DNA from: M0108 sp044228795
GTDB lineage: Bacteria > Pseudomonadota > Gammaproteobacteria > Chromatiales > Chromatiaceae
Direction of reading: 5' to 3'
Assembly (NCBI GenBank): GCA_044228795.1
Contig: JBGAUE010000010.1
Span: forward strand, 56,892 to 120,891
DNA: 64,000 bases
How positions within the stretch are numbered: the stretch's first letter is position 1; each line of letters starts with the position of its first letter. The translations under genes and the position numbers were made by a program. This document shows, piece after piece, positions 43,252 to 52,504 of this stretch. Under the pieces are notes generated by a model. The model made no database searches. It saw only the letters and a list, made by a program, of their open reading frames with translations, and was not told where the DNA came from.

Positions 43252-43410
43252 GGGCAGGAACAACTGCCTCCCTGGCCCCAGCTTGCCGGATGCAGCGTTC
43301 GAGTGCGGCAAGTCCTGGCGGTTGCGATGACCGCGCAGGATTATCAGAATCTTCCGCCCAGGGATCCTGGATCGGCTAAAATGCCATGTTTTCTCGGCCT
43401 GGAGGCTGAC

Positions 43411-44509
43411 ATGCAGGACATCAATCCCATCGTGGGCGCCATCAATGACCTCAAGGGCCGCGTAGCGTCCCTTAGGGGGTATCTTTGACTATGAAAACAA
43501 GCAGGAGCGCCTGACCGAGGTCCGGCTGGAACTCGAGGACCCCAAGGTCTGGAATGATCCGGAGCGGGCCCAGACCCTGGGCCGGGAGCGGGCAGGGCTG
43601 GAATTGGTGGTCGAGACCATCGACCGCATGGAGGCCGGCCTCGCCGACGCCGCCGACTTGCTGGCCATGGCGGTGGACGAGGGCGACGAGGCGACGGTGG
43701 ACTCGGTGGCGGCCGATCTGGTGGACTTCGAGCGCCAGGTGGCGAACCTGGAGTTCCGTCGCATGTTTGCGGGGCCCATGGATACCAACAACGCCTTCCT
43801 CGACATCCAGTCCGGTTCCGGTGGCACCGAGGCCCAGGATTGGGCGGAGATGCTCCTGCGCATGTACCTGCGCTGGGGCGAGCGCCGCAGTTTTAAGACG
43901 GACCTGATGGAGGTCTCGCCCGGCGAGGTGGCTGGCATCAAGTCCGCCACCATTCGCTTCGAGGGCGATTACGCCTTTGGCTGGCTCCGCACCGAGACGG
44001 GGGTACACCGCCTGGTGCGCAAATCCCCCTTCGACTCCGGCAACCGGCGTCATACCTCCTTTGCGGCCGTCTTCGTGTCGCCGGAGATTGATGACTCGGT
44101 GCAGATCGACATCAATCCCGCTGATCTGCGCGTGGATGTCTATCGTGCGAGTGGCGCCGGTGGCCAGCACGTCAACCGCACCGAATCCGCCGTGCGCCTT
44201 ACCCACCTGCCCACGGGTCTCGTCACCCAGTGTCAGAACGACCGTTCCCAGCACAAGAACAAGGATCAGGCCATGAAACAGCTCAAGGCCAAGCTCTATG
44301 AACTGGAGATGCAAAAGCGCCGCGAAACTCAGCAGGCGGTCGAGGACACCAAATCCGACATCGGCTGGGGCAGTCAGATTCGTTCCTATGTCCTCGACCA
44401 GTCGCGGATCAAGGATTTGCGCACCAATCTGGAAACTGCTAACACCCAGGCGGTGCTTGACGGCAATCTCGATCCCTTCATCGAGGCCAGTCTGAAAAGC
44501 GGCTTTTGA
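43411..44509 (+). CDS. prfB: Peptide chain release factor 2, made by programmed +1 frameshift
   Basis: RF2 ends translation at UGA and UAA. The gene is split: codons from ATG 43411 (MQDINPIV) run 25 residues to CTT, then an in-frame TGA at 43486-43488. After a +1 shift the frame continues at GAC 43487 (DYENKQERL) to 44509, giving 365 residues, the standard size. The SPF stop-codon recognition motif (RKSPFDSG) and the GGQ catalytic loop (GAGGQHVNRTESAV) are intact. The ribosome site GGAGG is at 43401. The split is natural autoregulation, not a broken gene. lysS, usual neighbour of prfB, lies 4.6 kb away beyond an RND pair. Confidence 0.97.
43474..43489 (+). promoter_or_regulatory. RF2 programmed frameshift signal
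   Basis: Internal Shine-Dalgarno AGGGGG (43474-43479), three bases, then CTTTGAC with the slippery CTT and stop TGA (43486). It matches the E. coli prfB element base for base in the core (AGGGGGTATCTTTGAC). Low RF2 slows termination at UGA and allows the +1 shift, a feedback loop. Confidence 0.97.
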
Positions 44510-44551
44510 CCCTGGTGGGCCTAGCCCGCATGCCAGGGTGGAAATCCCTGG
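44509..44551 (+). terminator. Overlapping alternative hairpins after prfB
   Basis: ACCCTGG (44509-44515) pairs with CCAGGGT (44533-44539), enclosing a GGGC/GCCC inner stem. The same CCAGGG (44533-44538) can instead pair with CCCTGG at 44546-44551. The two stems exclude each other, as in attenuators. It is probably the prfB terminator region. A switching role is inference. Confidence 0.45.
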
Positions 44552-44665
44552 CCTGGTACCTCCGTGATCAAATCTATTGCGTTATCACCACGTTTGTTGC
44601 CCTGGCATCGGCCGGGCTGCTGTTCAGGTCCCGCTCCAGCCGGGGACCCATCTGTGAGAACCCGC

Positions 44666-45829
44666 ATGAATACTAAGCCCGGTTGGATTGCGATCACCCT
44701 CGCGACTCTTCTTATGGCCGCCTTGACATGCTACCAAGCGGTCGGTGCTGACCCGGAGGCTGCCAAGGCCCTGGCTAAGGCATCGCCCAATCCCGCCTTA
44801 GCCGTGAATCTCGTCAGTCCCCGGGTGGGCGACTGGCCTCGGGTGATTCCGGCGAGCGGTGGGCTCTTTGCCTGGCAGGAAGGGGTCATTGCTGCCGGGA
44901 CCGGCGGCCTGCGGGTGACGCAGGTGGCGGTTGACGTGGGCGATAAGGTCCGTCTTGGTCAGGTGCTGGCGGTCCTGGACCAGGAAACGGTGAAGGCGGA
45001 TCTGGACCAACAGGCGGCGCGGGTAGCCCAGGTTCAGGCCGCCCTGTCTGAGGCGCGGGCCAATGGCGACCGGGCGCGCAACGTCAAGGACAAGGGGGCC
45101 ATGTCCGAGCAGCAAATCACTCAATACCTGATCGCCGAGGAGGCCGCCAAGGCCAACCTGGCGGCGGCGATGGCGGCCCTGGAAATAGACCGCATTCGTT
45201 TGAATCAGACCCAGGTTCTGGCGGTGGACGATGGGGTGATTTCAAGCCGTGGGGCGACGCTGGGGACCGTGGTGCAGATTGGCACGGAATTGTTCCGCCT
45301 GATTCGGCAGGGGCGGGTGGAGTGGCGTGCGGAGGTTACCGCTGAGCAACTCGCCCAAATGATGCCCGGACAGGAGGCCGAAATCCGCCTGCCCGGCGGA
45401 GAGACGGTGACCGGCCTTGTCCGTATGCCGTCCCCGACTCTGGACCCCATCACCCGCTATGGTCTGGTTTATGTGGATCTCCCGATCGACAGCCCGGCGC
45501 GACCTGGTATGTTCGCGCAAGGCCATATTCGCCTAGGGACGAGCCAGGCCCTGACCCTGCCTGAGTCCGCCGTGGTCCTGCGCGATGGCTCAAGCTTTGT
45601 TTTCGAGGTCCAAGACGCGGACCGGGTTGCCCAGCACAAGGTCGAGACCGGACGGCGCGGCGAGGGCCGGGTCGAGATCCTGTCCGGCCTGGATGCGACA
45701 GCCCGGGTCGTGGCGGCGGGTGGGGCCTTCCTGAACGATGGTGACCCGGTGCGGATCGAGGCCAGTCCCGCGACTGCGGTCGCCCCTGATGCGCAGGGGC
45801 AGGCATCGTCCCCGAGCGTCGGCCCATGA
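44666..45829 (+). CDS. RND efflux periplasmic adaptor (membrane fusion protein)
   Basis: A 387-residue HlyD/AcrA-type adaptor linking an inner-membrane RND pump to an outer-membrane channel. It has a signal or anchor segment (IAITLATLLMAALTCYQAV), a lipoyl half (VAVDVGDKVRLGQVLAVLD), an alpha-helical hairpin (QAARVAQVQAALSEARAN), and a beta-barrel region with LPESAVVLRDG. ATG 44666 (MNTKPGW) is chosen over an ATG-like start at 44564 because the latter's 34 residues lack signal-peptide character. The TGA overlaps the RND gene start (ATGA at 45826), showing tight coupling. No TolC-type gene is nearby. Confidence 0.9.
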   Translation: MNTKPGWIAITLATLLMAALTCYQAVGADPEAAKALAKASPNPALAVNLVSPRVGDWPRVIPASGGLFAWQEGVIAAGTGGLRVTQVAVDVGDKVRLGQVLAVLDQETVKADLDQQAARVAQVQAALSEARANGDRARNVKDKGAMSEQQITQYLIAEEAAKANLAAAMAALEIDRIRLNQTQVLAVDDGVISSRGATLGTVVQIGTELFRLIRQGRVEWRAEVTAEQLAQMMPGQEAEIRLPGGETVTGLVRMPSPTLDPITRYGLVYVDLPIDSPARPGMFAQGHIRLGTSQALTLPESAVVLRDGSSFVFEVQDADRVAQHKVETGRRGEGRVEILSGLDATARVVAAGGAFLNDGDPVRIEASPATAVAPDAQGQASSPSVGP

Positions 45830-48800
45830 ATGTCTCCGCCTGGTCCATCCGTCACCCAGTCCCGGCCATCCTGCTGTTTGGCTTGCTGACCGTCATTGGG
45901 ATGATGAGCTTTCACGCCCTCGGGATCCAGAACTTCCCGGACGTGGAACTGCCCACCATTACCGTCACCGCGAGCCTGGAGGGAGCGGACCCCGCGCAGT
46001 TGGAGACGGAGGTCGGGCGCAAGATCGAGGACAAAATCGCCTCCCTGGGGGGGATCGAGCACATCCGCACCACCCTGAGCGATGGCAGTGCCACCATCCG
46101 GGTCGAGTTCCAAATCGAAAAGAACACCGAGGTGGCATTGAATGAGGTTCGCAACGCCGTAGATAGCGTGCGCGCGGACCTACCCCAGGATATGACGGAC
46201 CCGGTGGTTTCCAAGGTCACCACCTCCGGTTCACCTATCGTGACCTATACCGTGTCCTCGCAGCGCATGGACGAGCAGGCCCTGTCCTGGTTCGTGGACA
46301 ACGAGATCTCTAAGGCCCTGCTGGCGGTCAAGGGCGTGGGTCAGGTGGCCCGGGTCGGGGGGGTTGACCGGGAAGTCCATGTCGATCTCGACAGCGCTCG
46401 CATGCAGGCCCTCGGGGTGACTGCCGAGGCCATCTCCACCCAATTAAAACGGGTCCAACAGGACGCCTCGGGCGGGCGCGGAGATATCGGCGGCGCCGTG
46501 CAGTCGGTCCGCAGCCTGGGCGCCGTGGATACGGTGGGGGAGATCGGGGAACTGATCATCCCGCTCGCGGATGGGCGGCGGGTGCGCTTGGGGGATCTGG
46601 GTACCGTGACCGACTCCTTCGCGGAGCGCAGTTCCAGTGCCCTGTTGGACGGGACCCCCGTGGTGGCCTTCGAGGTAACCCGTATCCGGGGGGCCAGCGA
46701 GGTGGCGGTCGCCCAGGCCGTCCAGGTGGCGGTGGCGCGCCTGGAGACCCTGCACCCCCAGGTTCGGATTCAGGAGGCCTTCAACCTGGTGGATGCGGTA
46801 TTGGACAATTACCAGGGGTCCATGGAACTGCTCTACGAGGGTGCGCTCCTCGCCATCCTGGTGGTCTACTGGTTCTTGCGGGACTGGCGCGCGACCCTGA
46901 TCGCCGCCGTGGCCCTGCCACTTTCCATCATCCCGACCTTCGCGGCTATGCTGTGGCTGGGATTCAGTCTCAACATCCTGACCCTGCTGGCCATGGCCCT
47001 GGTAGTGGGCATCCTGGTGGACGATGCCATCGTCGAAATCGAGAACATCGTGCGCCACCTGCGCATGGGCAAACCGCCCTTCCAGGCCGCCATGGAGGCG
47101 GCGGACGAGATTGGGCTTGCGGTGATTGCCACGACCCTTACTCTGGTGGCGGTTTTCCTGCCGACGGCCTTCATGGGGGGGGTGCCTGGCAAGTTCTTCG
47201 TCCAGTTCGGTATCACCGCCGCGGTCGCGGTGGTCGCCTCCCTGATGGTGGCACGCCTGTTGACCCCCATGATGGCGGCCTATTTTCTCAGGCCTCACCC
47301 GGAGGGCGACCGCGACAGCCTTATCATGACCGGCTATCTGGCCGCTGCCGGCTGGTGCCTGGATCACCGTAAGACCACGGCCCTGGCCGCCATCCTCTTT
47401 TTTATCGGTTCCATGCAATTGCTGCCCCTGCTGCCTAAGGGATTCGTCCCCGCCGCTGACCGTGGCCTGACGAGTATTAAGCTGGAACTGCCCCCGGGCA
47501 GTTCCCTGGATGACACCCGGTTGGCGGCGGAGCAGGCCCGGGGCTTGCTCGCGCCCATGCAGGAGATCCTGGGCATCTTTACCGCCGTTGGCAGCACCTC
47601 GGGCCAGGGGCCTTTGGCAATCGGCGGGGCCAAGGATGTGCGCCTGGCGACCCTGACCCTCAGGCTCGTCCATCGCCATGACCGTGATCGTACCCAAGCC
47701 CAGGTGGAACGCGAGATTCGTGAGCGTCTGGGGGCCCTGCCCGGCGTGCGGGTGGCCGTAGGCGCTACCCAGTCTGGCGAGAAGCTCCAGGTATCACTCG
47801 CGAGTGACGACCCCATGGCGCTCGCCACCGCCGCCAAGGCCGTGGAGCGGGATCTGCGCACCCTGCAAGGGGTGGGCAACGTCACCTCGGGAGCCAGCCT
47901 CCAGCGACCGGAAGTCCAGATCCGCCCGGACTTCGCCCGTGCCGCGGACCTGGGCGTGACCACGTCCGCCCTGGCGGGCGCGGTGCGGGTCGCCACCACG
48001 GGGGATTTCCGGGTCAATCTGCCCAAGCTCAACCTACCCCAGCGGCAGATACCCATCCGGGTACGACTGGACCGGGCAACGCGAATGGACCTGGATGCGA
48101 TCTCCCAGTTGCGCGTCCCCGCCAAGGTGGGGTCAGTACCTCTGGCCGCCGTGGCCAGCCTGAGCCTGGGAAGCGGGCCGGCCCAGATCGACCGGGTGGA
48201 TCGGATGCGCAACGTCAGCATCGACGTGGAATTAGGAGGACGCCAACTCGGCGCCGTGCTGGAGGAGGCCAATGCCTTGCCGGCGCTCATGAATCTGCCG
48301 CCCACGGTGAGCCGGGTCGAGCAAGGGGATGCCCAGCGCATGGCCGAGCTCTTCGCCTCCTTTGGCACCGCCATGCTGATCGGCGTCCTTTGTATCTATG
48401 CGGTGCTGGTTCTGCTCTTTCATGACTTCCTGCAGCCCTTCACCATCCTGGCCGCATTGCCCCTATCCCTCGGTGGGGCCTTTCTGGCGCTCCTGCTAAC
48501 CCATAGCAGCTTTTCCATGCCCTCCATCATCGGCGTTCTCATGCTGATGGGCATCGTCACCAAGAACTCCATATTGCTGGTGGAATATGCCATCGTCGCC
48601 CGCCGGGAACACGGCATGGACCGCCGTCATGCCATCTTGGATGCCGGCCACAAACGCGCCCGCCCCATCGTCATGACCACCATCGCCATGGGTGCCGGCA
48701 TGTTACCGGTCGCTCTGGGTCTGGGTGCCGAACCCAGCTTCCGTTCCCCCATGGCTATCGCCGTCATCGGGGGGCTCATCACCTCGACCTTCCTCAGCCT

Positions 48801-48918
48801 CCTCGTCATACCCGTGGTCTTCACCTATGTCGATGACCTGCTCAAACTGCTGAAGCGGCTGGTGCCGCGCGGGCATGAACCCCATGACGCAAATTCGCTT
48901 AAGGTATTGGACTCTTGA
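45826..48918 (+). CDS. RND family inner-membrane efflux transporter
   Basis: A 1030-residue AcrB/MexB-type (HAE1) proton-driven exporter. It has 12 membrane helices in two repeats, each with a large periplasmic loop. Visible motifs are IRHPVPAILLFGLLTVIG at the N-terminus, LALAMALVVGILVDDAIVEIENI-type text with the paired aspartates of helix 4 (GILVDDAIVE), FLPTAFMGGVPGKFF, and GVLMLMGIVTKNSILLVEYA in the second half. The substrate may be drugs, dyes, lipids or metabolites and cannot be told. It lies between prfB and lysS, which are adjacent in many gammaproteobacteria, so the pair may be an insertion into that locus. Confidence 0.93.
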   Translation: MNVSAWSIRHPVPAILLFGLLTVIGMMSFHALGIQNFPDVELPTITVTASLEGADPAQLETEVGRKIEDKIASLGGIEHIRTTLSDGSATIRVEFQIEKNTEVALNEVRNAVDSVRADLPQDMTDPVVSKVTTSGSPIVTYTVSSQRMDEQALSWFVDNEISKALLAVKGVGQVARVGGVDREVHVDLDSARMQALGVTAEAISTQLKRVQQDASGGRGDIGGAVQSVRSLGAVDTVGEIGELIIPLADGRRVRLGDLGTVTDSFAERSSSALLDGTPVVAFEVTRIRGASEVAVAQAVQVAVARLETLHPQVRIQEAFNLVDAVLDNYQGSMELLYEGALLAILVVYWFLRDWRATLIAAVALPLSIIPTFAAMLWLGFSLNILTLLAMALVVGILVDDAIVEIENIVRHLRMGKPPFQAAMEAADEIGLAVIATTLTLVAVFLPTAFMGGVPGKFFVQFGITAAVAVVASLMVARLLTPMMAAYFLRPHPEGDRDSLIMTGYLAAAGWCLDHRKTTALAAILFFIGSMQLLPLLPKGFVPAADRGLTSIKLELPPGSSLDDTRLAAEQARGLLAPMQEILGIFTAVGSTSGQGPLAIGGAKDVRLATLTLRLVHRHDRDRTQAQVEREIRERLGALPGVRVAVGATQSGEKLQVSLASDDPMALATAAKAVERDLRTLQGVGNVTSGASLQRPEVQIRPDFARAADLGVTTSALAGAVRVATTGDFRVNLPKLNLPQRQIPIRVRLDRATRMDLDAISQLRVPAKVGSVPLAAVASLSLGSGPAQIDRVDRMRNVSIDVELGGRQLGAVLEEANALPALMNLPPTVSRVEQGDAQRMAELFASFGTAMLIGVLCIYAVLVLLFHDFLQPFTILAALPLSLGGAFLALLLTHSSFSMPSIIGVLMLMGIVTKNSILLVEYAIVARREHGMDRRHAILDAGHKRARPIVMTTIAMGAGMLPVALGLGAEPSFRSPMAIAVIGGLITSTFLSLLVIPVVFTYVDDLLKLLKRLVPRGHEPHDANSLKVLDS

Positions 48919-49161
48919 CTTGGAAGATGGGGATTATCCGCCTAGTCTGGCCCTGGGGCGGTCGCTACCCCCCTGATGCCAGGGATATAGTCGACTCTGT
49001 CTTAGAGCCCAAGGCGACTTCTGGGCCATAATGCCCGGCCAGTCGCTGCTGGGACCACGGACAGAGCGCGGGGCATCCATGAAATTCAGATGCCTGAGCA
49101 GGTGCCAATAATCCATCAGTCATGCCCAGGGCAATAGCCTACCAAGCCAATACGGATTCCC

Positions 49162-50664
49162 ATGAACAACCCCGATCAAACTCTCGAAGAAAACAAGCTC
49201 ATCGCCCAGCGGCGGGAGAAGCTAAAGGCCCTGCGTGCGAATGGCATCGCCTTTCCCAATGATTTCCGCCGCGACGGGGTGGCGGGGGACCTGCTTGCCG
49301 ATTATGGCGACCGGGCGCCCGAGGAGCTGGAGGCGCTGGGCTTGCGGGTGAGGGTCGCTGGCCGGCTCATGAGCCGGCGGGTCATGGGCAAGGCCAGCTT
49401 CGTGCACCTCCAGGATATGTCCGGCCAAATCCAGTTGTTCGTCCAGCGCGACCATCTTGGGGAGGAGGACTACGCCTGGTTCAAGCGCGATCTGGACCTG
49501 GGGGATATCCTCGGCGTCGAGGGGGTGCTCTTCAAGACCAAGACCGGTGAACTGTCGATCCGGGTCGAGGGCCTGCGCCTCCTCACCAAGGCCCTGCGCC
49601 CCCTGCCGGAGAAATTCCACGGCCTGACCCACCAGGAGAGCAAGTACCGCCAGCGCTACCTGGACCTGATCATGAACGAGGGCGCCCGCAAGACCTTTCG
49701 TGCCCGCACTCGCATCATCCAGTACCTGCGTGGTTATTTGGACCGCCGTGGCTACCTGGAGGTGGAGACGCCCATGATGCAGGTAATCCCTGGGGGGGCG
49801 GCGGCGCGGCCCTTTGTCACCCACCATCACGCCCTGGATATGCGGTTGTTTCTGCGTATCGCTCCGGAGCTCTATCTCAAGCGCTTGGTGGTGGGGGGGT
49901 TCGAAAAGGTCTATGAGATCAACCGTAACTTCCGTAACGAGGGGCTGTCCACCCGTCACAATCCTGAGTTCACCATGGTCGAGTTCTACGAGGCCTACGC
50001 GGACTATGAGGATTTGATGGATTTGACCGAGGATCTGCTGCGGGGCATGGCCCTGGAGGTTACGGGCTCGACCCAGGTCCTGTACCAGGGCGAGACCTAT
50101 GACTTTGGCCGGCCCTTCACCCGCATGACGGTGCGCGAGGCCATTCTGCGCCATGGCGAGGGCATAGCGCCGGAGGATGTCGAGAGCCTGGAGCCGGCCC
50201 GCGCCCTGGCCAAGCGGTTAGGTCTGACCTTCAAGCCGACTTGGGGGTTGGGCAAGGTGCAAATGGAGATCTTCGATCGGGTTGCCGAGCACCTACTCAA
50301 GGACCCGACCTTTATCACCCAGTACCCCACCGAGGTCTCGCCCCTGGCGCGCCGCAACGACCACAACCCCTTCGTTACCGACCGCTTCGAGTTTTACGTC
50401 GGGGGTCGCGAACTGGCCAATGGTTTCTCCGAGCTGAATGACGCCGAGGACCAGGCCGAGCGGTTCAGAAAACAGGTGGAGGAAAAGGACGCCGGCGACG
50501 AGGAGGCCATGCACTTCGACGCCGACTATGTCCGAGCTCTGGAACATGGCATGCCCCCCACCGCAGGCGAGGGCATTGGCATCGACCGCCTGGTCATGCT
50601 CTTCACGGATTCCGCCTCTATCCGCGACGTCCTGCTTTTCCCGCACATGCGACCAGAGGATTGA
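49162..50664 (+). CDS. lysS: Lysyl-tRNA synthetase, class II
   Basis: A 500-residue class II enzyme that charges tRNA-Lys. It has an N-terminal OB-fold anticodon-binding domain (VAGRLMSRRVMGKASFVHLQD). The catalytic domain has motif 1 (YLEVETPMMQVIPGGAAARPF), motif 2 (FRNEGLSTRHNPEFTMVEFYEAY) and motif 3 (GIGIDRLVMLFTDSASIRDVLLFP). The length and MNNPDQTLEENKLIAQRREKL start agree with bacterial LysS. It has its own 240-base upstream gap, so it probably carries its own promoter instead of depending on prfB. Confidence 0.97.
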   Translation: MNNPDQTLEENKLIAQRREKLKALRANGIAFPNDFRRDGVAGDLLADYGDRAPEELEALGLRVRVAGRLMSRRVMGKASFVHLQDMSGQIQLFVQRDHLGEEDYAWFKRDLDLGDILGVEGVLFKTKTGELSIRVEGLRLLTKALRPLPEKFHGLTHQESKYRQRYLDLIMNEGARKTFRARTRIIQYLRGYLDRRGYLEVETPMMQVIPGGAAARPFVTHHHALDMRLFLRIAPELYLKRLVVGGFEKVYEINRNFRNEGLSTRHNPEFTMVEFYEAYADYEDLMDLTEDLLRGMALEVTGSTQVLYQGETYDFGRPFTRMTVREAILRHGEGIAPEDVESLEPARALAKRLGLTFKPTWGLGKVQMEIFDRVAEHLLKDPTFITQYPTEVSPLARRNDHNPFVTDRFEFYVGGRELANGFSELNDAEDQAERFRKQVEEKDAGDEEAMHFDADYVRALEHGMPPTAGEGIGIDRLVMLFTDSASIRDVLLFPHMRPED

Positions 50665-50789
50665 ACGCCTCAATAGAGCCCCATGGCATCCCTGGCATGC
50701 ATGCCTGTAAACGGGAAATAAGGGCCACCCTAACCTACCCCTAAGCTACAGTCGGCACAGACCTACCACCCTTCCAGTGGCGGGCAATT

Positions 50790-52235
50790 TCAGAACCGCA
50801 CCCGCACCCGGTAGGTGAGAATCGCCTCGCCCTCGGCTGGAATCTGGATCTCCCATTCGGCCAGGTTGGCGCTGACCTTTTTGTGCGCCTGGCTGGAATC
50901 CAGCATCTTCCATTCGCCGGGGATGGGTTCCCGGACCTTGACCGTGACGGCCTCCGGCTTGGCGTTGCGCAGCCGGATGCGGTAAGCGGTCTCGAATTGG
51001 TATTGCCCGGGCCCCATACCCGAGAGTTTGACGAAGTCGGTCTGGGTCTTGTCGGCGGTCACGTCAAAGGCCTCCCCGAGTTTGAGGCGCAGGGTCTCGT
51101 TCTTCGGGGTGTGGTCGATGCGGTCCTCGCCCACGAACTGGGCCTTGCCCTGGGAATCCTTCTTATAGATGCGGACCACGCCCTTGGGCAGGGGCAGGCC
51201 CAGGTTGGCCTCCTCGCGGTTATCGATTTCAAGAAAGACGCTGGCCTTGAGCTTGACGCCGATCTCGCCTTGCTGGGCGCGATAGTAATAATCGCTGCCC
51301 TTGAAGATCAGTTCCTTACGCGCCGGTATTCCCTGGGCCGCGAGCAGGGCCACCTGCTTTGACTGGTTGTCGGCGATAGTGGTGGGCTGCGCCAGGCTGT
51401 AGAGGTGATATTCGAACAGGGCTTCCTCCTCCATCATGGGCGCCGCGGCCGCCATCATGCGCATGCCTTCCTTTTGCATGCCCGGGCTGGGTAGGTCCCG
51501 TACCCGATTGACATCGCCGGCAACGAGTTGGAGTTGGGCGTCACGATAAGAGGTGCCGCTGGTGTTATTGAGCGTGACCCAGCCCGTGAGGTCGAGACGG
51601 CTGTCGTCAGCGGCAAGTTCGCCCACATAATCAGCCTTCCATGACAGACCCGCCGTCAGGTAGGACAACTCCACCTCCTGGGGGCCAGCAAGGCCATTGT
51701 CCAGCTTCATGACCAGGGTTGGGCGGTCGCGCAGGTTGGGGGGCAGTTCGCGAAAAACGATGCGGCCGGGCTGACCGGTTTCGATGCGCTCGCCGATGCG
51801 CAGTACGGTCCCCTCAGCGGCGGAGAGCACCTGGGCCTCTTCCTCGGTTTCCTCGCCAGTGGTGGGGTGGACCTTGATAATTCCGACGGGACGGCCGACG
51901 TACTTCTCCAGTAGCTTGCTGGGGGTGAGCAGGTCGAAGTCGAAATTTTGCTCGATGACCCTGAGGTTGGCACCCTCGGTCAGACCCCGCAGCAGGGCCG
52001 TCTCCGGTTGTATGCGGGCGCTGACATCACGGAAGGCCAAATCCAGTCCCCCCACCGGTAGCTCCAGTCGGCGACGGTCCTTCACCAGGGCCAGGTCCTC
52101 GTTGTAGATGGTCACCGCGACCGCGGTTTGGTCCTCCAGGGTGCTGCGTGTTTCATCGGCGGGATTGGCCATGATGGCGGGACTCCAAAGCAGGGTCTGC
52201 AGCAGGCAAAGACTGATGGTGGGAAGAATTTTCAT
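50790..52235 (-). CDS. Secreted DUF4139 domain protein
   Basis: A 481-residue protein with a Sec signal (MKILPTISLCLLQTLLWSPAIMA). The body matches DUF4139, beta-rich exported proteins of unknown function. It starts with VAVTIYNEDLALVKDRRRLELP and has the conserved stretch YLTAGLSWKADYVGEL. The C-terminus (ETAYRIRLRNAKPEAVTVKVREPIPGEWKML ... LTYRVRVRF) is typical. A Met-rich insert (MQKEGMRMMAAAAPMMEE) lies in the middle. It converges with lysS and is followed upstream by wecB on the same strand, 269 bases away, so co-transcription is doubtful. Role unknown. Confidence 0.85.
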   Translation of the reverse strand: MKILPTISLCLLQTLLWSPAIMANPADETRSTLEDQTAVAVTIYNEDLALVKDRRRLELPVGGLDLAFRDVSARIQPETALLRGLTEGANLRVIEQNFDFDLLTPSKLLEKYVGRPVGIIKVHPTTGEETEEEAQVLSAAEGTVLRIGERIETGQPGRIVFRELPPNLRDRPTLVMKLDNGLAGPQEVELSYLTAGLSWKADYVGELAADDSRLDLTGWVTLNNTSGTSYRDAQLQLVAGDVNRVRDLPSPGMQKEGMRMMAAAAPMMEEEALFEYHLYSLAQPTTIADNQSKQVALLAAQGIPARKELIFKGSDYYYRAQQGEIGVKLKASVFLEIDNREEANLGLPLPKGVVRIYKKDSQGKAQFVGEDRIDHTPKNETLRLKLGEAFDVTADKTQTDFVKLSGMGPGQYQFETAYRIRLRNAKPEAVTVKVREPIPGEWKMLDSSQAHKKVSANLAEWEIQIPAEGEAILTYRVRVRF

Positions 52236-52427
52236 GGTATCTCCAGGTCGAGGCCCGGCTGGGCTAGATATGCAAAGCCTAGCCTAAGCAACCCCTGGGA
52301 GCGAGGGGCGGGGCGCCAGAACCATCGGAGGTGACTTCCTGAGGGCTATCTTTACGTCGAGCCAGGGCCCGCCGCCTATTGGACTAGAAGCTGGCAAGCC
52401 AACCGGCGCGCCGCCTCGAAACTGGGA

Positions 52428-52451
52428 CGGATGGGGTTAAAGTCCCATCCG
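52428..52451. terminator. Hairpin downstream of wecB
   Basis: CGGATGGG (52428-52435) and CCCATCCG (52444-52451) are exact reverse complements with an 8-base loop, about 54 bases past the minus-strand wecB stop. No U-tract. It is the only clear structure in the 269-base gap between the DUF4139 gene and wecB. Confidence 0.4.
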
Positions 52452-52504
52452 GTCGAACCCGTTAGGGTGTCACAGGAGGCGGTGAGTCGTGACGTGGTGG
52501 GCTC

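Noticed and set aside
43486..43488. TGA in prfB as a disabling mutation
   Set aside because: It sits in the exact programmed frameshift context and the downstream frame is intact.
46444..47697. A 417-codon open frame antisense to the RND transporter
   Set aside because: Same cause: high-GC codon usage leaves the antisense frame open. The product is Gln/Gly/His-rich and unlike a protein.
50694..50705. GGCATGCATGCC palindrome after lysS
   Set aside because: Perfect but only 12 bases with no loop, so it cannot form a stable RNA hairpin. It is probably chance.
52376..52504. wecB frame stays open for 42 codons after its stop (to TAG at 52376)
   Set aside because: WecB is already full length at its TGA and there is no readthrough signal. 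A chance open stretch in GC-rich DNA is enough, though the product looks fairly protein-like.
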